A DNA stretch of 64,000 nucleotides from Trebonia sp963759545 (GTDB lineage: Bacteria; Actinomycetota; Actinomycetes; Streptosporangiales; Streptosporangiaceae): assembly GCA_963759545.1 (NCBI GenBank), contig CAVXAB010000027.1, positions 124,001 to 188,000 of the forward strand, in the 5' to 3' direction. The notes below the pieces were generated by a model that saw only the letters and a program-made list of their open reading frames with translations, had not been told where the DNA came from and did no database searches. Of this stretch, positions 55,525 to 63,768 are shown piece by piece. The position numbers and the translations under genes were made by a program. Numbering within the stretch: position 1 is the first letter of the stretch; every line of letters starts with the position of its first letter.

Positions 55525-55965
55525 CTAGATCTCCGGCGGGCGGTTCTCGTAGGCGGTGGACAGCACCACCGTGGTGCGCGTGGAGACGCTCGCCACGGTG
55601 CGGATCTGCTGCAGCAGGTCCTCGAGGGCGACCGGGGAGGCGACGCGGACCTTGAGTATGTAGTTCTCCTCGCCTGCGACGCTGTGGCAGGCCTCGATGG
55701 CCGTGAGATCCTTGAGCCGGTCGGGCAGGTCGTCGGGGGCGGACGGGTCGAAGGGCTTGATCGACACGAAGGCGGTGAGCGGCAGGCCGATGACGGCCGG
55801 GTCACACAACGCTACGTAACCAGTGATGACGCCCTCGGTCTCGAGCCTGCGCACCCGCTGGTGCACGGCGGACACAGAAAGCCCAGCCTGCCTTGCCAGT
55901 TCCGTGAAACTCATCCGCCCGTTGCGGGACAGCAAGGACACGATCCGGCGATCGATCTCTTCCAC
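55525..55965 (-). CDS. Lrp/AsnC family transcriptional regulator
   Basis: 146 residues. The N-terminal domain is EEIDRRIVSLLSRNGRMSFTELARQAGLSVSAVHQRVRRLETEGVI with the AsnC helix-turn-helix. The RAM ligand domain follows: LTAFVSIKP, ACHSVAGEENYILKVRVAS and a closing TTVVLST. Family members form octamers that sense amino acids. No obvious target is adjacent: the TetR gene converges and the two-component operon lies upstream on the same strand. Confidence 0.93.
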   Translation of the reverse strand: MEEIDRRIVSLLSRNGRMSFTELARQAGLSVSAVHQRVRRLETEGVITGYVALCDPAVIGLPLTAFVSIKPFDPSAPDDLPDRLKDLTAIEACHSVAGEENYILKVRVASPVALEDLLQQIRTVASVSTRTTVVLSTAYENRPPEI

Positions 55966-56085
55966 TACGACAACTTAACGTGAATTGTGCGTGCACCGTG
56001 ACAGCATGGGGTAACGGCTTAATCTCAGGCGCTACTCCGCCGTAGCATCGCAGCGTAGTTCTCCCTGGCCACGCAGCCGAGGGCG

Positions 56086-56730
56086 CTAGGCCGAGGCGCC
56101 CAGGTAGCGGAGAACGGCCAGCACGCGGCGGTTGTCTCCTGCGCTTGACTCCAGGCCGAGCTTGCCGAAGATGCTCGCGATGTGCTTCTCGACCGCGCCA
56201 TCGGAGAGCACCAGCTTGGCGGCGACGCCTGAGTTCGACCTGCCCTCGGCCATAAGGCCAAGGACCTCCCGCTCCCTGGGGGTCAGCGATGCCAGGCCAG
56301 GGTCGGGCCTGCGCAGCAGCCGCGCGACCACCTCCGGGTCAAGCGCGGTGCCACCGGAAGCGACGCGTTCGAGCGCCGAGACGAACTCCCCGACGTTCCC
56401 CACCCGGTCCTTCAGCAGGTAGCCGACGCCCCCGGCGCCGGACTCAAGCAGGCGCGAGGTGTAGCGCGTCTCGATGTACTGCGAGAACACCAGCACGCCG
56501 ACCGACGGGAAGTCGCGCCTGATGGCCTCCGCCGCGCGCAGGCCCTCGTCGGTATGCGACGGCGGCATCCTGATGTCCGCGATCACCGCGTCGGGCGCGT
56601 GCTCACGCACCGCCGCGAGCAGCGCTTCCCCGTCGCCCACGGCCGCGCACACCTGGTGGCCGCGATCGGCGAGCAGCCGGGTGAGGCCCTCCCGCAGCAC
56701 CACGGCGTCTTCCGCGATCACGACGCGCAT
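56086..56730 (-). CDS. NarL/LuxR family response regulator
   Basis: 214 residues. Receiver residues are E7/D8 in VVIAEDAVVLREG, phospho-acceptor D52 in VIADIRMPP, and a Lys in GYLLKDRVG. The LuxR output domain contains LTPREREVLGLMAEGRSNSGVAAKL and AVEKHIASIFGKLGL. It is the last gene of the operon ATPase, permease, kinase, regulator, overlapping the kinase stop by one base. Confidence 0.94.
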   Translation of the reverse strand: MRVVIAEDAVVLREGLTRLLADRGHQVCAAVGDGEALLAAVREHAPDAVIADIRMPPSHTDEGLRAAEAIRRDFPSVGVLVFSQYIETRYTSRLLESGAGGVGYLLKDRVGNVGEFVSALERVASGGTALDPEVVARLLRRPDPGLASLTPREREVLGLMAEGRSNSGVAAKLVLSDGAVEKHIASIFGKLGLESSAGDNRRVLAVLRYLGASA

Positions 56731-58046
56731 CAGGCTCCTCCCCCGGTCATCCGCATGGGCAGTTCCACGGTCACGCTGGTCGGCCCGCCCGGCGGGCTGG
56801 ACACGTCAAGCGCGCCGTCGACCGTCGACACGCGCTGCCGCAGTCCGTCAAGCCCCGTGCCGCGGGCCGGGTCGGCGCCGCCCCGGCCGTCGTCGGTGAC
56901 GCGCAAACGTAGCACGCCCGGGCGCGTTGTATCGATGTCTATTTCTATGAGGTTGGCCGAGCTGTGCTTGATCGCGTTGGCGAGCAGCTCGGCCGCGCAG
57001 AAGTAAGCGATCGTCTCGATCGCGGGCGACGGGCGCCGCTCGACGTCGGCGCGCACCGCGGCTGGGATCGGGCTGGACGCGGCCAGCGAGTCGAGCGCGT
57101 CGGCCAGGCCGTTGTCCAGCACCGGCGGGTGGATGCCACGGGCGATCCGGCGCAAGTCGGCAAGCGCCTCGCCCACCCCGGTCTGTGCCGCGTCGAGCAG
57201 TTCGCGCACCTCACTGTCGCCGGTCTTGTCCAGGGCCATCCCGAGGTTCATCGTGACCGCCGCGAGCCTGACCTGGGCGCCGTCGTGCAGGTCCCGTTCC
57301 ACCCGGCGCAGCGCGGCCGCCGCGTCCTCGACCGCGATCGCCCTGGTCCGTTCCAGCTCGCTGACCCGGCCGGGCCCGAGCAGGGCGCGCGCCAGCCGCC
57401 CGTCGACGGCGACGATCCCCCGGGCCAGCCACACCCCGGCGATCACGGAGACCACGCCGAGCAGCACGGCGAGCAGCGTGCCCGCCAGGGTCTCTATCGC
57501 CAGGTGGCCGTAAGGGACGGGAAACAGCGCGATCAGCGGGCCGATCTTAGTGCCCGCCGGGTGGTTGCGGAACAGCACCCACACCAGCGGGTAGGTGATG
57601 TCGGCCAGGCCGATGCCGACCGCGGCGACGGCCCACCACTGGACGATCGCGACCGGCAGCTTCAGCACCGCGTAGCCGACGGCGCGCCACCCTTCGCGAT
57701 CCCGCAGGCGCCGGTCCAGCCTGCCGAGCAAGCTGGTGCCCGGCTGGAACGGCGCGGGCGCGGGGACGCGGTCGCCGGTCCCCCACCGCAGCAGCAGCCG
57801 GTGCAGCGCGCCGAGCCTCCGGGCGAGGAATAGCACGACGACCAGCATGAGCAGGCCGGCGACGGTCCCGACCACCGAAGCCGAGATGGCAAGCGCGGGC
57901 GCGAGAGTGAACACGACAAGGAAGAACCCGGCTACCCCCGCGATCGCGCCGGCCGCGCAGTAGCACAGTTCGCGGCGAGCCCGGCGGGTGAACGGCGCGC
58001 GGACCACCGCGCCCGCCACCCGCCGGATGCTCTCCATAGTCGTCAA
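56730..58046 (-). CDS. Sensor histidine kinase (HisKA_3, membrane-bound)
   Basis: 438 residues. A DUF-type sensor with about five or six helices occupies residues 10-215 (GVAGFFLVVFTLAPALAISA, VGTVAGLLMLVVVLFLA and others). The phospho-acceptor His is in VERDLHDGAQVRLAAVTMNLG, the arrangement used by LiaS/NarX-like kinases. The ATP-binding domain shows FCAAELLANAIKHSSA, VTDDGRGGADP and GLDGLRQRVSTVDG. It pairs with the regulator at 56086-56730 and probably senses an envelope stress or the substrate of the ABC transporter upstream. Confidence 0.93.
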   Translation of the reverse strand: MTTMESIRRVAGAVVRAPFTRRARRELCYCAAGAIAGVAGFFLVVFTLAPALAISASVVGTVAGLLMLVVVLFLARRLGALHRLLLRWGTGDRVPAPAPFQPGTSLLGRLDRRLRDREGWRAVGYAVLKLPVAIVQWWAVAAVGIGLADITYPLVWVLFRNHPAGTKIGPLIALFPVPYGHLAIETLAGTLLAVLLGVVSVIAGVWLARGIVAVDGRLARALLGPGRVSELERTRAIAVEDAAAALRRVERDLHDGAQVRLAAVTMNLGMALDKTGDSEVRELLDAAQTGVGEALADLRRIARGIHPPVLDNGLADALDSLAASSPIPAAVRADVERRPSPAIETIAYFCAAELLANAIKHSSANLIEIDIDTTRPGVLRLRVTDDGRGGADPARGTGLDGLRQRVSTVDGALDVSSPPGGPTSVTVELPMRMTGGGA

Positions 58047-58056
58047 TTGTTCACCG

Positions 58057-58854
58057 TCAGGCGTCTCTGCGCGCCATGGCCCACCCGCCTGCCGCGAGCG
58101 CGACCGCCGCGTACAGGCAGAGCATGGCGAGCCCCGCCCCCGCCGACAGCGAGTGCGCGACCGGCTTGACCGCGGTCAGCGAGTTCTCCGCGATCATCAT
58201 CGGCAGGAACTTCATCGCCGCGTTCTGCTGCCCGAGCGGCAGCAGGATCAGCGGCAGCACGAACACCACCGCGACCATCGCGGAGATCGCGCCCGCCGTG
58301 TGCCGGATGAGCGCGGCGAGGCCGAGGCCGATGAGCGCGATCAGGGCCGGGTAGGCGCCGGCCATCAGCACCGCCCGCAGCACTCCAGGCTGGCCGAGTG
58401 CCGCGTGCACGTCGGCGTGCGGCACGGCCGCCTGGCCGACGGCGAAGCTCGCGAACGCCAGGACCTCCCCCGCGCCCAGGGCCACCGCGGCGATCACGAC
58501 CGCCTTGGCGGCGAGCACCCAGCCGCGGCGCGGCACGGCGGCGAACGTGGCGCGGATCGACCCGCTGGTGAACTCCGTGCTCAGCGCGAGCACGCCAAGG
58601 GCGCCGAGCGCGAGCTGCCCGATCGCCAGGCCCGCGAACCCGTTTTCCGTGGGGTCGTAGGACGGGTCAGGATGAGCCGGCGTCTTGAGGCCGATCAGGA
58701 TCGCGAGGCCCACCATCCCGGCGGCGAAGATCGCGAGCGTCCACCAGGTCGACCGGACGCTGCGCAGCTTGCGCCACTCCATCTTGGTGACCCCGCGAAA
58801 GCCGTACGATCCCGCGGCCCGGCTGACCCGCTTGTCCATCGTGGTCGTCGTCAT
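58057..58854 (-). CDS. ABC-2 type transporter permease
   Basis: 265 residues with six hydrophobic segments. KMEWRKLRSVRSTWWTLAIFAAG is the typical amphipathic start of ABC-2 permeases that work with BcrA-like ATPases, followed by LSTEFTSGSIRATFAAVPRRGWVLAAK. Its start overlaps the ATPase stop (ATGA). The pair probably exports a peptide antibiotic or lipid. Confidence 0.88.
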   Translation of the reverse strand: MTTTTMDKRVSRAAGSYGFRGVTKMEWRKLRSVRSTWWTLAIFAAGMVGLAILIGLKTPAHPDPSYDPTENGFAGLAIGQLALGALGVLALSTEFTSGSIRATFAAVPRRGWVLAAKAVVIAAVALGAGEVLAFASFAVGQAAVPHADVHAALGQPGVLRAVLMAGAYPALIALIGLGLAALIRHTAGAISAMVAVVFVLPLILLPLGQQNAAMKFLPMMIAENSLTAVKPVAHSLSAGAGLAMLCLYAAVALAAGGWAMARRDA

Positions 58855-59606
58855 GCCGCCCTCCCCTGGTAGTCGCTGACGGAATCGGTGAGCCGGAAGA
58901 ACGCTTCCTCAAGCGAGCCCGCCGACGCGGACAGCTCCGCCACCGTCGTCTGGGCGAGCAGCCGTCCCCGGCCGATGACGATCAGCTCGTTCGCGGTCAT
59001 CGCGATCTCGCTGATCAGGTGGCTGGAGATGAGGACCGCGCGGCCCTGCTCCGCCAGCGATCGCAGCAGGTTACGCATCCAGCGGATGCCCTCGGGGTCA
59101 AGCCCGTTGACCGGCTCGTCGAGTATGACGACCGCTGGGTCGCCGAGCAGCGCGGCGGCGATGCCGAGCCGCTGCGCCATGCCGAGCGAGAACTTGCCCG
59201 CACGGCGGCGCGCGACGCTGGTCAGGCCGGTGAGCGCGAGGACCTCCTCGACGCGTCCCGCCGGTATGTCGTTGGACGCGGCGAGCGAGCTGAGGTGGCC
59301 CCTGGCCGATCGTCCCGGGTGGAACGCCTTCGCCTCCAGCATCGCGCCGACCTCGCGCAGCGGCCAGCGCAGCTCGCCGTAGGGCTTGCCGTTGATGGTG
59401 GCCTGCCCGGCGTCGGGGCGGTCAAGGCCGATGATCATGCGCATCGTGGTGGACTTGCCCGCACCGTTCGGCCCGAGGAAGCCCGTCACCGTCCCTGGGC
59501 GGACGGTGAAGGACACATCCTGTACGGCTACGGTGCGTCCATAGCTCTTGGTGAGGCCGCGCGCCACGATCATCGCGCCCGCCCCCATGGTGTCGCCATT
59601 GGTCAC
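58851..59606 (-). CDS. ABC transporter ATPase (BcrA/DrrA-like)
   Basis: 251 residues from GTG 59606, chosen because GGAGG lies seven bases upstream; ATGs at 59588 and 59573 lack a site. Walker A FLGPNGAGKSTTMRMIIG, signature KFSLGMAQRLGIAAALL, Walker B VVILDEPVNGLDPEGIRWM and the H-loop ISSHLISEIAMT define the BcrA/CcmA subgroup. The closing LEEAFFRLTD is common in these ATPases. It heads a four-gene operon with the permease and a two-component system. Confidence 0.92.
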   Translation of the reverse strand: MTNGDTMGAGAMIVARGLTKSYGRTVAVQDVSFTVRPGTVTGFLGPNGAGKSTTMRMIIGLDRPDAGQATINGKPYGELRWPLREVGAMLEAKAFHPGRSARGHLSSLAASNDIPAGRVEEVLALTGLTSVARRRAGKFSLGMAQRLGIAAALLGDPAVVILDEPVNGLDPEGIRWMRNLLRSLAEQGRAVLISSHLISEIAMTANELIVIGRGRLLAQTTVAELSASAGSLEEAFFRLTDSVSDYQGRAA

Positions 59607-59816
59607 GAGATCCTCCAGACGTATTCGATTCGTCTCGAGGAAGACGCTACGAACTGGGGGCCTCCGGCGGAACGCGGCCAATGCCCGTCCTCGGCGGAGG
59701 TTTTCCCCACCGCCCCGCTGCGTCACAGCGCAAACCGCCCGCCCCTGAGCTCCTGGCATGGCGACATAAACTGTTTGCACGGCCAAACCTGTCGTACGTG
59801 GTGAGAGACTGGAAGT

Positions 59817-60722
59817 ATGCAGCCGGAAGAACTCTACGAACTGGACACCGACCCGACACCCGACGTGACCGGGGCGGCCCTGCTCGTTTACCTGGAGGGG
59901 TTCATGGACGCGGGCGCCGCGGGGCGCCTGCTCACCGAGCACCTGCTTGACGGGTTCGAGCACACCACGGTGGCGCGGTTCAACACCGACCGGCTTCTCG
60001 ACTACCGTTCCCGGCGCCCCCTGATGACGTTCAACGACGGCAAGTGGGAGACCTACGACGCGCCGGAACTGACGGTGTTCAAGCTCGCCGACGCCGAGGG
60101 CAAGCCGTTCCTGCTGCTCACTGGTCCCGAGCCGGACCACGAGTGGGAAGCCTTCGTGGCCGCCGCGCAGACGCTCGCCGAGCGGCTCGGCGCCGGGCCG
60201 ATGATCACCTACTTCGGCGTGCCGATGGGCATACCGCACACCAGGCCGCTTGGCGTCATCACCCACGCGACCCGGCCGGGCCTCGTGACACCCAAGCTGC
60301 CGCTGCCGTCGAAGCTGCAGGTGCCCGCGTCGGCGTCGTCGCTCATGGAGTACCGGTTCGGCGAGGCGGGCAAGGACGCGGTCGGCCTGGTCGTCCAGGT
60401 GCCGCACTACCTGTCGCAGGCCGCCTACCCGACCGCGGCGCTCACGCTGATCGACGCGCTCACCGAGGTGACCGGGCTCGACCTGCCCGCGCTCGAGCTG
60501 CGCGAGGCGGCCGACAGGACCAACACGCTCATCGACCGCCAGGTCGCGGAGTCGGCCGAGGTCGCTGAGCTGGTCCAGGGCCTTGAGGCGCAGTACGACG
60601 CGGCGGTCGCGCACGACGGGGAGAACCTGCTCGCCGAGGGCGAGGAAATGCCGACCGCGGACGAACTCGCCGCGCAGTTCGAGCAGTTCCTCGCCGAGCA
60701 GCAGGGCGGGCAGGACGAGTAG
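59817..60722 (+). CDS. PAC2 family protein (proteasome assembly chaperone-like)
   Basis: 301 residues, normal for actinobacterial PAC2 proteins. It opens ELYELDTDPTPDVTGAALLVYLEGFMDAG, followed by FNTDRLLDYRSRRPLMTF, LLTGPEPDHEWEAFVAA and a GVPMGIPHTRPL loop. YLSQAAYPTAALTLIDAL and a coiled acidic C-terminus (AAQFEQFLAEQQGG) follow. PAC2 relates to a eukaryotic proteasome assembly factor; the bacterial role is unproven although carriers often have a 20S proteasome. Convergent with the M24 peptidase. Confidence 0.92.
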   Translation: MQPEELYELDTDPTPDVTGAALLVYLEGFMDAGAAGRLLTEHLLDGFEHTTVARFNTDRLLDYRSRRPLMTFNDGKWETYDAPELTVFKLADAEGKPFLLLTGPEPDHEWEAFVAAAQTLAERLGAGPMITYFGVPMGIPHTRPLGVITHATRPGLVTPKLPLPSKLQVPASASSLMEYRFGEAGKDAVGLVVQVPHYLSQAAYPTAALTLIDALTEVTGLDLPALELREAADRTNTLIDRQVAESAEVAELVQGLEAQYDAAVAHDGENLLAEGEEMPTADELAAQFEQFLAEQQGGQDE

Positions 60723-60740
60723 GCGCCGCCGACTGGGCCG

Positions 60741-61851
60741 CTACACGATCACCAGGTCGCGGGGGATGTTGTTCATCCGCTGGTAGCCGTCTTCCGTGCA
60801 GACCACGATGTCCTCGATGCGGGCGCCGTGCGGGCCCGGGTAGATGCCGGGCTCGATGGAGAAGGCCATGCCCGGCTCAAGCGGGATCGCGTTGCCCTCG
60901 ACGATGTACGGGTCCTCGTGGGACTCAAGGCCGATGCCGTGGCCGGTGCGGTGGATGAACCACTCGCCGTACCCGGCGTCCGCGATGATCCCGCGCGCCG
61001 CGCGGTCGACGCTCTCGGCGGTGACCCCGGGCCTGACGCTGGTGGTGGCGGCTTCCTGCGCGTCGTAGAGCACTTCGTAGTACTTCATGAAGTCGTCAGG
61101 GGCATGCCCGATCGCGTAGGTGCGGGTGCAGTCGGAGCAGTAGCCAGACGGCATGGTGCCGCCGATGTCGACCACGACCACGTCGCCGTCCTTGATGACC
61201 CGGTCGGAGACCTCGTGATGCGGTGACGCGGCATTCGGTCCCGAGCCGACGATGACGAAGTCGACCTGGACGTTGCCCTCGGCGAGGATGGCCTCGGCGA
61301 TCTTCGCGCCGACCTGGCGCTCCGTCACGCCGGGCCTGAGCCACCCGGGGACGTTGGCGTGCACGCGGTCGATCGCCTCGCCCGCCGCCTTGAGCGCGGC
61401 GACCTCCGCCGCCGACTTGCGCATCCGCAGCGGGGAAAGGACGGTGCTCGCGAGACGCTGCTCCGCCGCGGGGAAGACGTCACTCGAACGCGAGCACGTG
61501 CAGCGCCCACATGCGGTCGGACAGGGCGATCGAGCGCGGTTCGCCGACGGCGCCCGAGATCATCCCGAACGGGTTCTCGGTTTCTCCCCACGTCAGGATT
61601 TCCAGGCTGAGGGCGCCGGCGGGCGAGGCCTGCGCGGCCTTGAGCTCGAGCCGGGGCACCAGCAGGAACGGGTCCCCCTGCGCGGGGACAGCCAGGCAGG
61701 TCAGCCGCTCAAGCTGCTTGGCGTCATAGCCGGTCACGTAGCGCAGGTCGGGACCAGGGGTAAGCAGCAGGACGTCCAGGCCACTGGCCCGGACCGCTTC
61801 GGCGACCCTGGCGAGGCGCTCGCTTGGGTACAGGGCGGGATCGGTGCTCAC
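60741..61851 (-). pseudogene. M24 family Xaa-Pro dipeptidase, frame broken once
   Basis: About 370 codons from ATG 61851. The N-terminal creatinase-like domain (LDVLLLTPGPDLRYVTGYDA) runs to HVLAFE and then meets a TGA at 61480. A shift there restores DVFPAAEQRLASTVLSPLRMRKSAAEVAALKAAGEAID and the pita-bread catalytic domain. Metal ligands are visible as Asp in VVVDIGGTMPSG, Asp in CSDCTRTYAIG, His in THRTGHGIGLESHED-type sequence, and Glu in FSIEPGIY and RIEDIVV. These enzymes cut dipeptides with C-terminal proline in the cytosol. The catalytic half alone could be read from ATG 61424. Confidence 0.85.
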
Positions 61852-61901
61852 GTGTCTCCTTATGCTGACGGCCTGCGCTGACGTTCCGATACTAGCGCTG
61901 C

Positions 61902-61967
61902 ACGCTTCTTGCTGTTATCAAATGAGCCACACTCCGAGGAGGAGACGGTGGACGTTTGGGCACCGCC
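61902..61967 (+). repeat. Tag repeat copy E with adjacent hairpin
   Basis: ACGCTTCTTGCTGTTATC (61902-61919) follows GCGCTGC as in copy B. Twenty-six bases later GACGGTGGACGTTT (61945-61958) pairs with AAACGTCCACCGTC (about 61979-61992) and, inside, GGCAC with GTGCC. Both adjacent genes are on the - strand, so the tag orientation does not simply follow transcription. Confidence 0.75.
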
Positions 61968-62011
61968 CGGTGTGCCTAAACGTCCACCGTCCTGGGGTGC
62001 CGGCAGGCTGC

Positions 62012-62908
62012 TCATGATCTCGTTACCGCGGCGCGGAAGCGGGCCAGGGAGGAGCCTAGGCCGAGCTCGGCGCCGATCTCGGTGAGGAGATCGGGGTCAG
62101 GCGGGACGGCCGGGAGCGCGCCGTCGATGTCGTCGGCCAGCGGGACGTCCGTGGCCGTCCTGACGACCGGCGGGGCGACGTCGAGGTAGCTTCGCGCGGC
62201 CTCGAGCTTCTTCCTCGTGCCCGTGGGAAAGCCGCCGTGGCCGTTATCGAGGGCGTGCTTCAGGTTGTCCAGGTCACCGAAGGCCCTGATCAGGGCGGCG
62301 GCGGTCTTCTCGCCGATGCCGGGGACGCCGGGCAGGCCGTCGCTCGGGTCGCCGCGCAGGACGGCGAAGTCGGCGTACCGGTCGCCGGGAATGTCATACT
62401 TTTTCCCGACTTCCGCCTGGGTGATCGGGTCAAGCTTGCCGAGGCCCTTGATCGTGTACAGGACGCGGACCTGGCGCTCGTCGTCGATGAGTTGGAAGAG
62501 GTCGCGGTCGCCGGTGACGACGTCGACCGGCTGGGTCGCCCTCGCGGCGAGCGTGGCGATGACGTCGTCGGCCTCGTAGCCGTCGTGCTCGGCGATGGCG
62601 ATGCCCGCGGCGATCAGGACCTGGGTAATCAGCGGGATCTGCACGGCGAGGCCGGGCGGCGTTTGCTCGGACCCGTCCGGCTCCGCGCGGTGCAGCTTGT
62701 ACCCGGGGATGGCCGCGGTGCGGAAGGCCGGGCGCCAGTCGGCGTCGAGGCAGGCGACGAGCCGCGCCGGCTGGTGCTCCCTGACCAGCCTGGCCATGGC
62801 ATCGAGCAGCCCGCGGATCGCGTTCACCGGCGTCCCGTCCGGCGCAGTCACCGTCTCCGGCATCCCGTAGAACGCCCGGTAGTACAGCGACGCCGTGTCA
62901 AGCAGCAT
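62012..62908 (-). CDS. 5'-3' exonuclease (PolA N-terminal/FEN-like)
   Basis: 298 residues from ATG 62908 (an in-frame GTG at 62920 is possible). It reads MLLDTASLYYRAFYGMPE, then ACLDADWRPAFRTAAIPGYK, DGYEADDVIATLAARA, VVTGDRDLFQLID and GDPSDGLPGVPGIGEKTAAALI, matching the exonuclease and helix-hairpin-helix parts of DNA polymerase I. Stand-alone copies are standard in actinobacteria. It removes 5' flaps and RNA primers. The Asp clusters for two metal ions are intact. Confidence 0.95.
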   Translation of the reverse strand: MLLDTASLYYRAFYGMPETVTAPDGTPVNAIRGLLDAMARLVREHQPARLVACLDADWRPAFRTAAIPGYKLHRAEPDGSEQTPPGLAVQIPLITQVLIAAGIAIAEHDGYEADDVIATLAARATQPVDVVTGDRDLFQLIDDERQVRVLYTIKGLGKLDPITQAEVGKKYDIPGDRYADFAVLRGDPSDGLPGVPGIGEKTAAALIRAFGDLDNLKHALDNGHGGFPTGTRKKLEAARSYLDVAPPVVRTATDVPLADDIDGALPAVPPDPDLLTEIGAELGLGSSLARFRAAVTRS

Positions 62909-63005
62909 CAACGAGCCCACCCCGGTAATACTGCCACGCCCGGCCGGCGGTTTGCGCGCGCGCTCTTGGTAAACGCGGGTGGGCGGCATGCGGCATAATC
63001 TCTGC

Positions 63006-63701
63006 GTGTCGAGAGAGCAATGGCGTGCGCCGGTCGCCGCGCGGGTTAAGTCGGTTGTCATCGCCGCGGTGGGCGTGACGATCGCGGCTGTGTTCTTCCC
63101 TGTCTGGTTCGCGGTACCCGTTGCCGTCCTGTGCGGCGTGTGGGGCCTGAGCATGGCCATATTCGGCGGGTCGGTCGTGGTCGATACCGGGGCCGGCGTG
63201 CTGGTCATGCGGATGGGGCTGATCACCAGGCGCATCCGGTTCACCGATGTGCGGGCTGTGCTCGTTGAGCAGGCCAAGTTGTCCGTCGCACGGACCAGCG
63301 GCGGCGAGATCTCGCTCTACGCGTGGCGCAAGGACCGGGTGGACAGCCTGCTCGGGATGCCGGTCGTGGCCGGGGACATCGGGCACGCGATCGCCAGTGC
63401 GGTGGCCCTGGCTCAGGCTGCCGGTGACTCGCCGTCCGGCGCGGACGCGGCGCGGCCGGCCGGCCCCGGTCGCGCGCCGGCGCGGACGCGGTCCCGGCTC
63501 GCCACCGCGCTACTGGGGGGCGCGGGAGTGCTGGCCATCGTCGGCGCGCTCGTCGTCCGCGTCCACTGGGACAACCCGGTGCTGACCGTCCTCAGCGTCA
63601 TCATCGCGCTGGCCCTTGGCGTGTCCGGCCTGCTCTACCTGCTTGTCGCGCTCTGGATCCTGCTCACCGGCCGCGCACCGCGCACCAGCGTCCCGCTGTG
63701 A
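63006..63701 (+). CDS. DUF3093-like/PH-domain-like membrane protein
   Basis: 231 residues from GTG 63006. A -10-like CATAAT ends six bases before the GTG, which suggests a leaderless message and supports this start. Two helices near the N-terminus (VVIAAVGVTIAAVFFPVWF, AVLCGVWGLSMAIFGG) are followed by VVDTGAGVLVMRMGLITRRIRFTDVRAVLVEQAKL, a small beta domain resembling bacterial PH/DUF3093 folds, a Pro/Ala linker, and two more helices. Function unknown. Confidence 0.75.
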   Translation: MSREQWRAPVAARVKSVVIAAVGVTIAAVFFPVWFAVPVAVLCGVWGLSMAIFGGSVVVDTGAGVLVMRMGLITRRIRFTDVRAVLVEQAKLSVARTSGGEISLYAWRKDRVDSLLGMPVVAGDIGHAIASAVALAQAAGDSPSGADAARPAGPGRAPARTRSRLATALLGGAGVLAIVGALVVRVHWDNPVLTVLSVIIALALGVSGLLYLLVALWILLTGRAPRTSVPL

Positions 63702-63725
63702 ACTGGCCGGGACACCGTCAATGAA

Positions 63726-63765
63726 CGCGGGGCGCGGGGCGTGTCTCCGCGCCCCGCGCCCCGCG
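63726..63765. terminator. Bidirectional GC-rich hairpin between convergent genes
   Basis: CGCGGGGCGCGGGGCG (63726-63741) pairs perfectly with 63750-63765 around an eight-base loop. It lies between the converging membrane-protein and Rieske genes. No T-run, as is common for actinobacterial terminators. Confidence 0.65.
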
Positions 63766-63768
63766 GAA

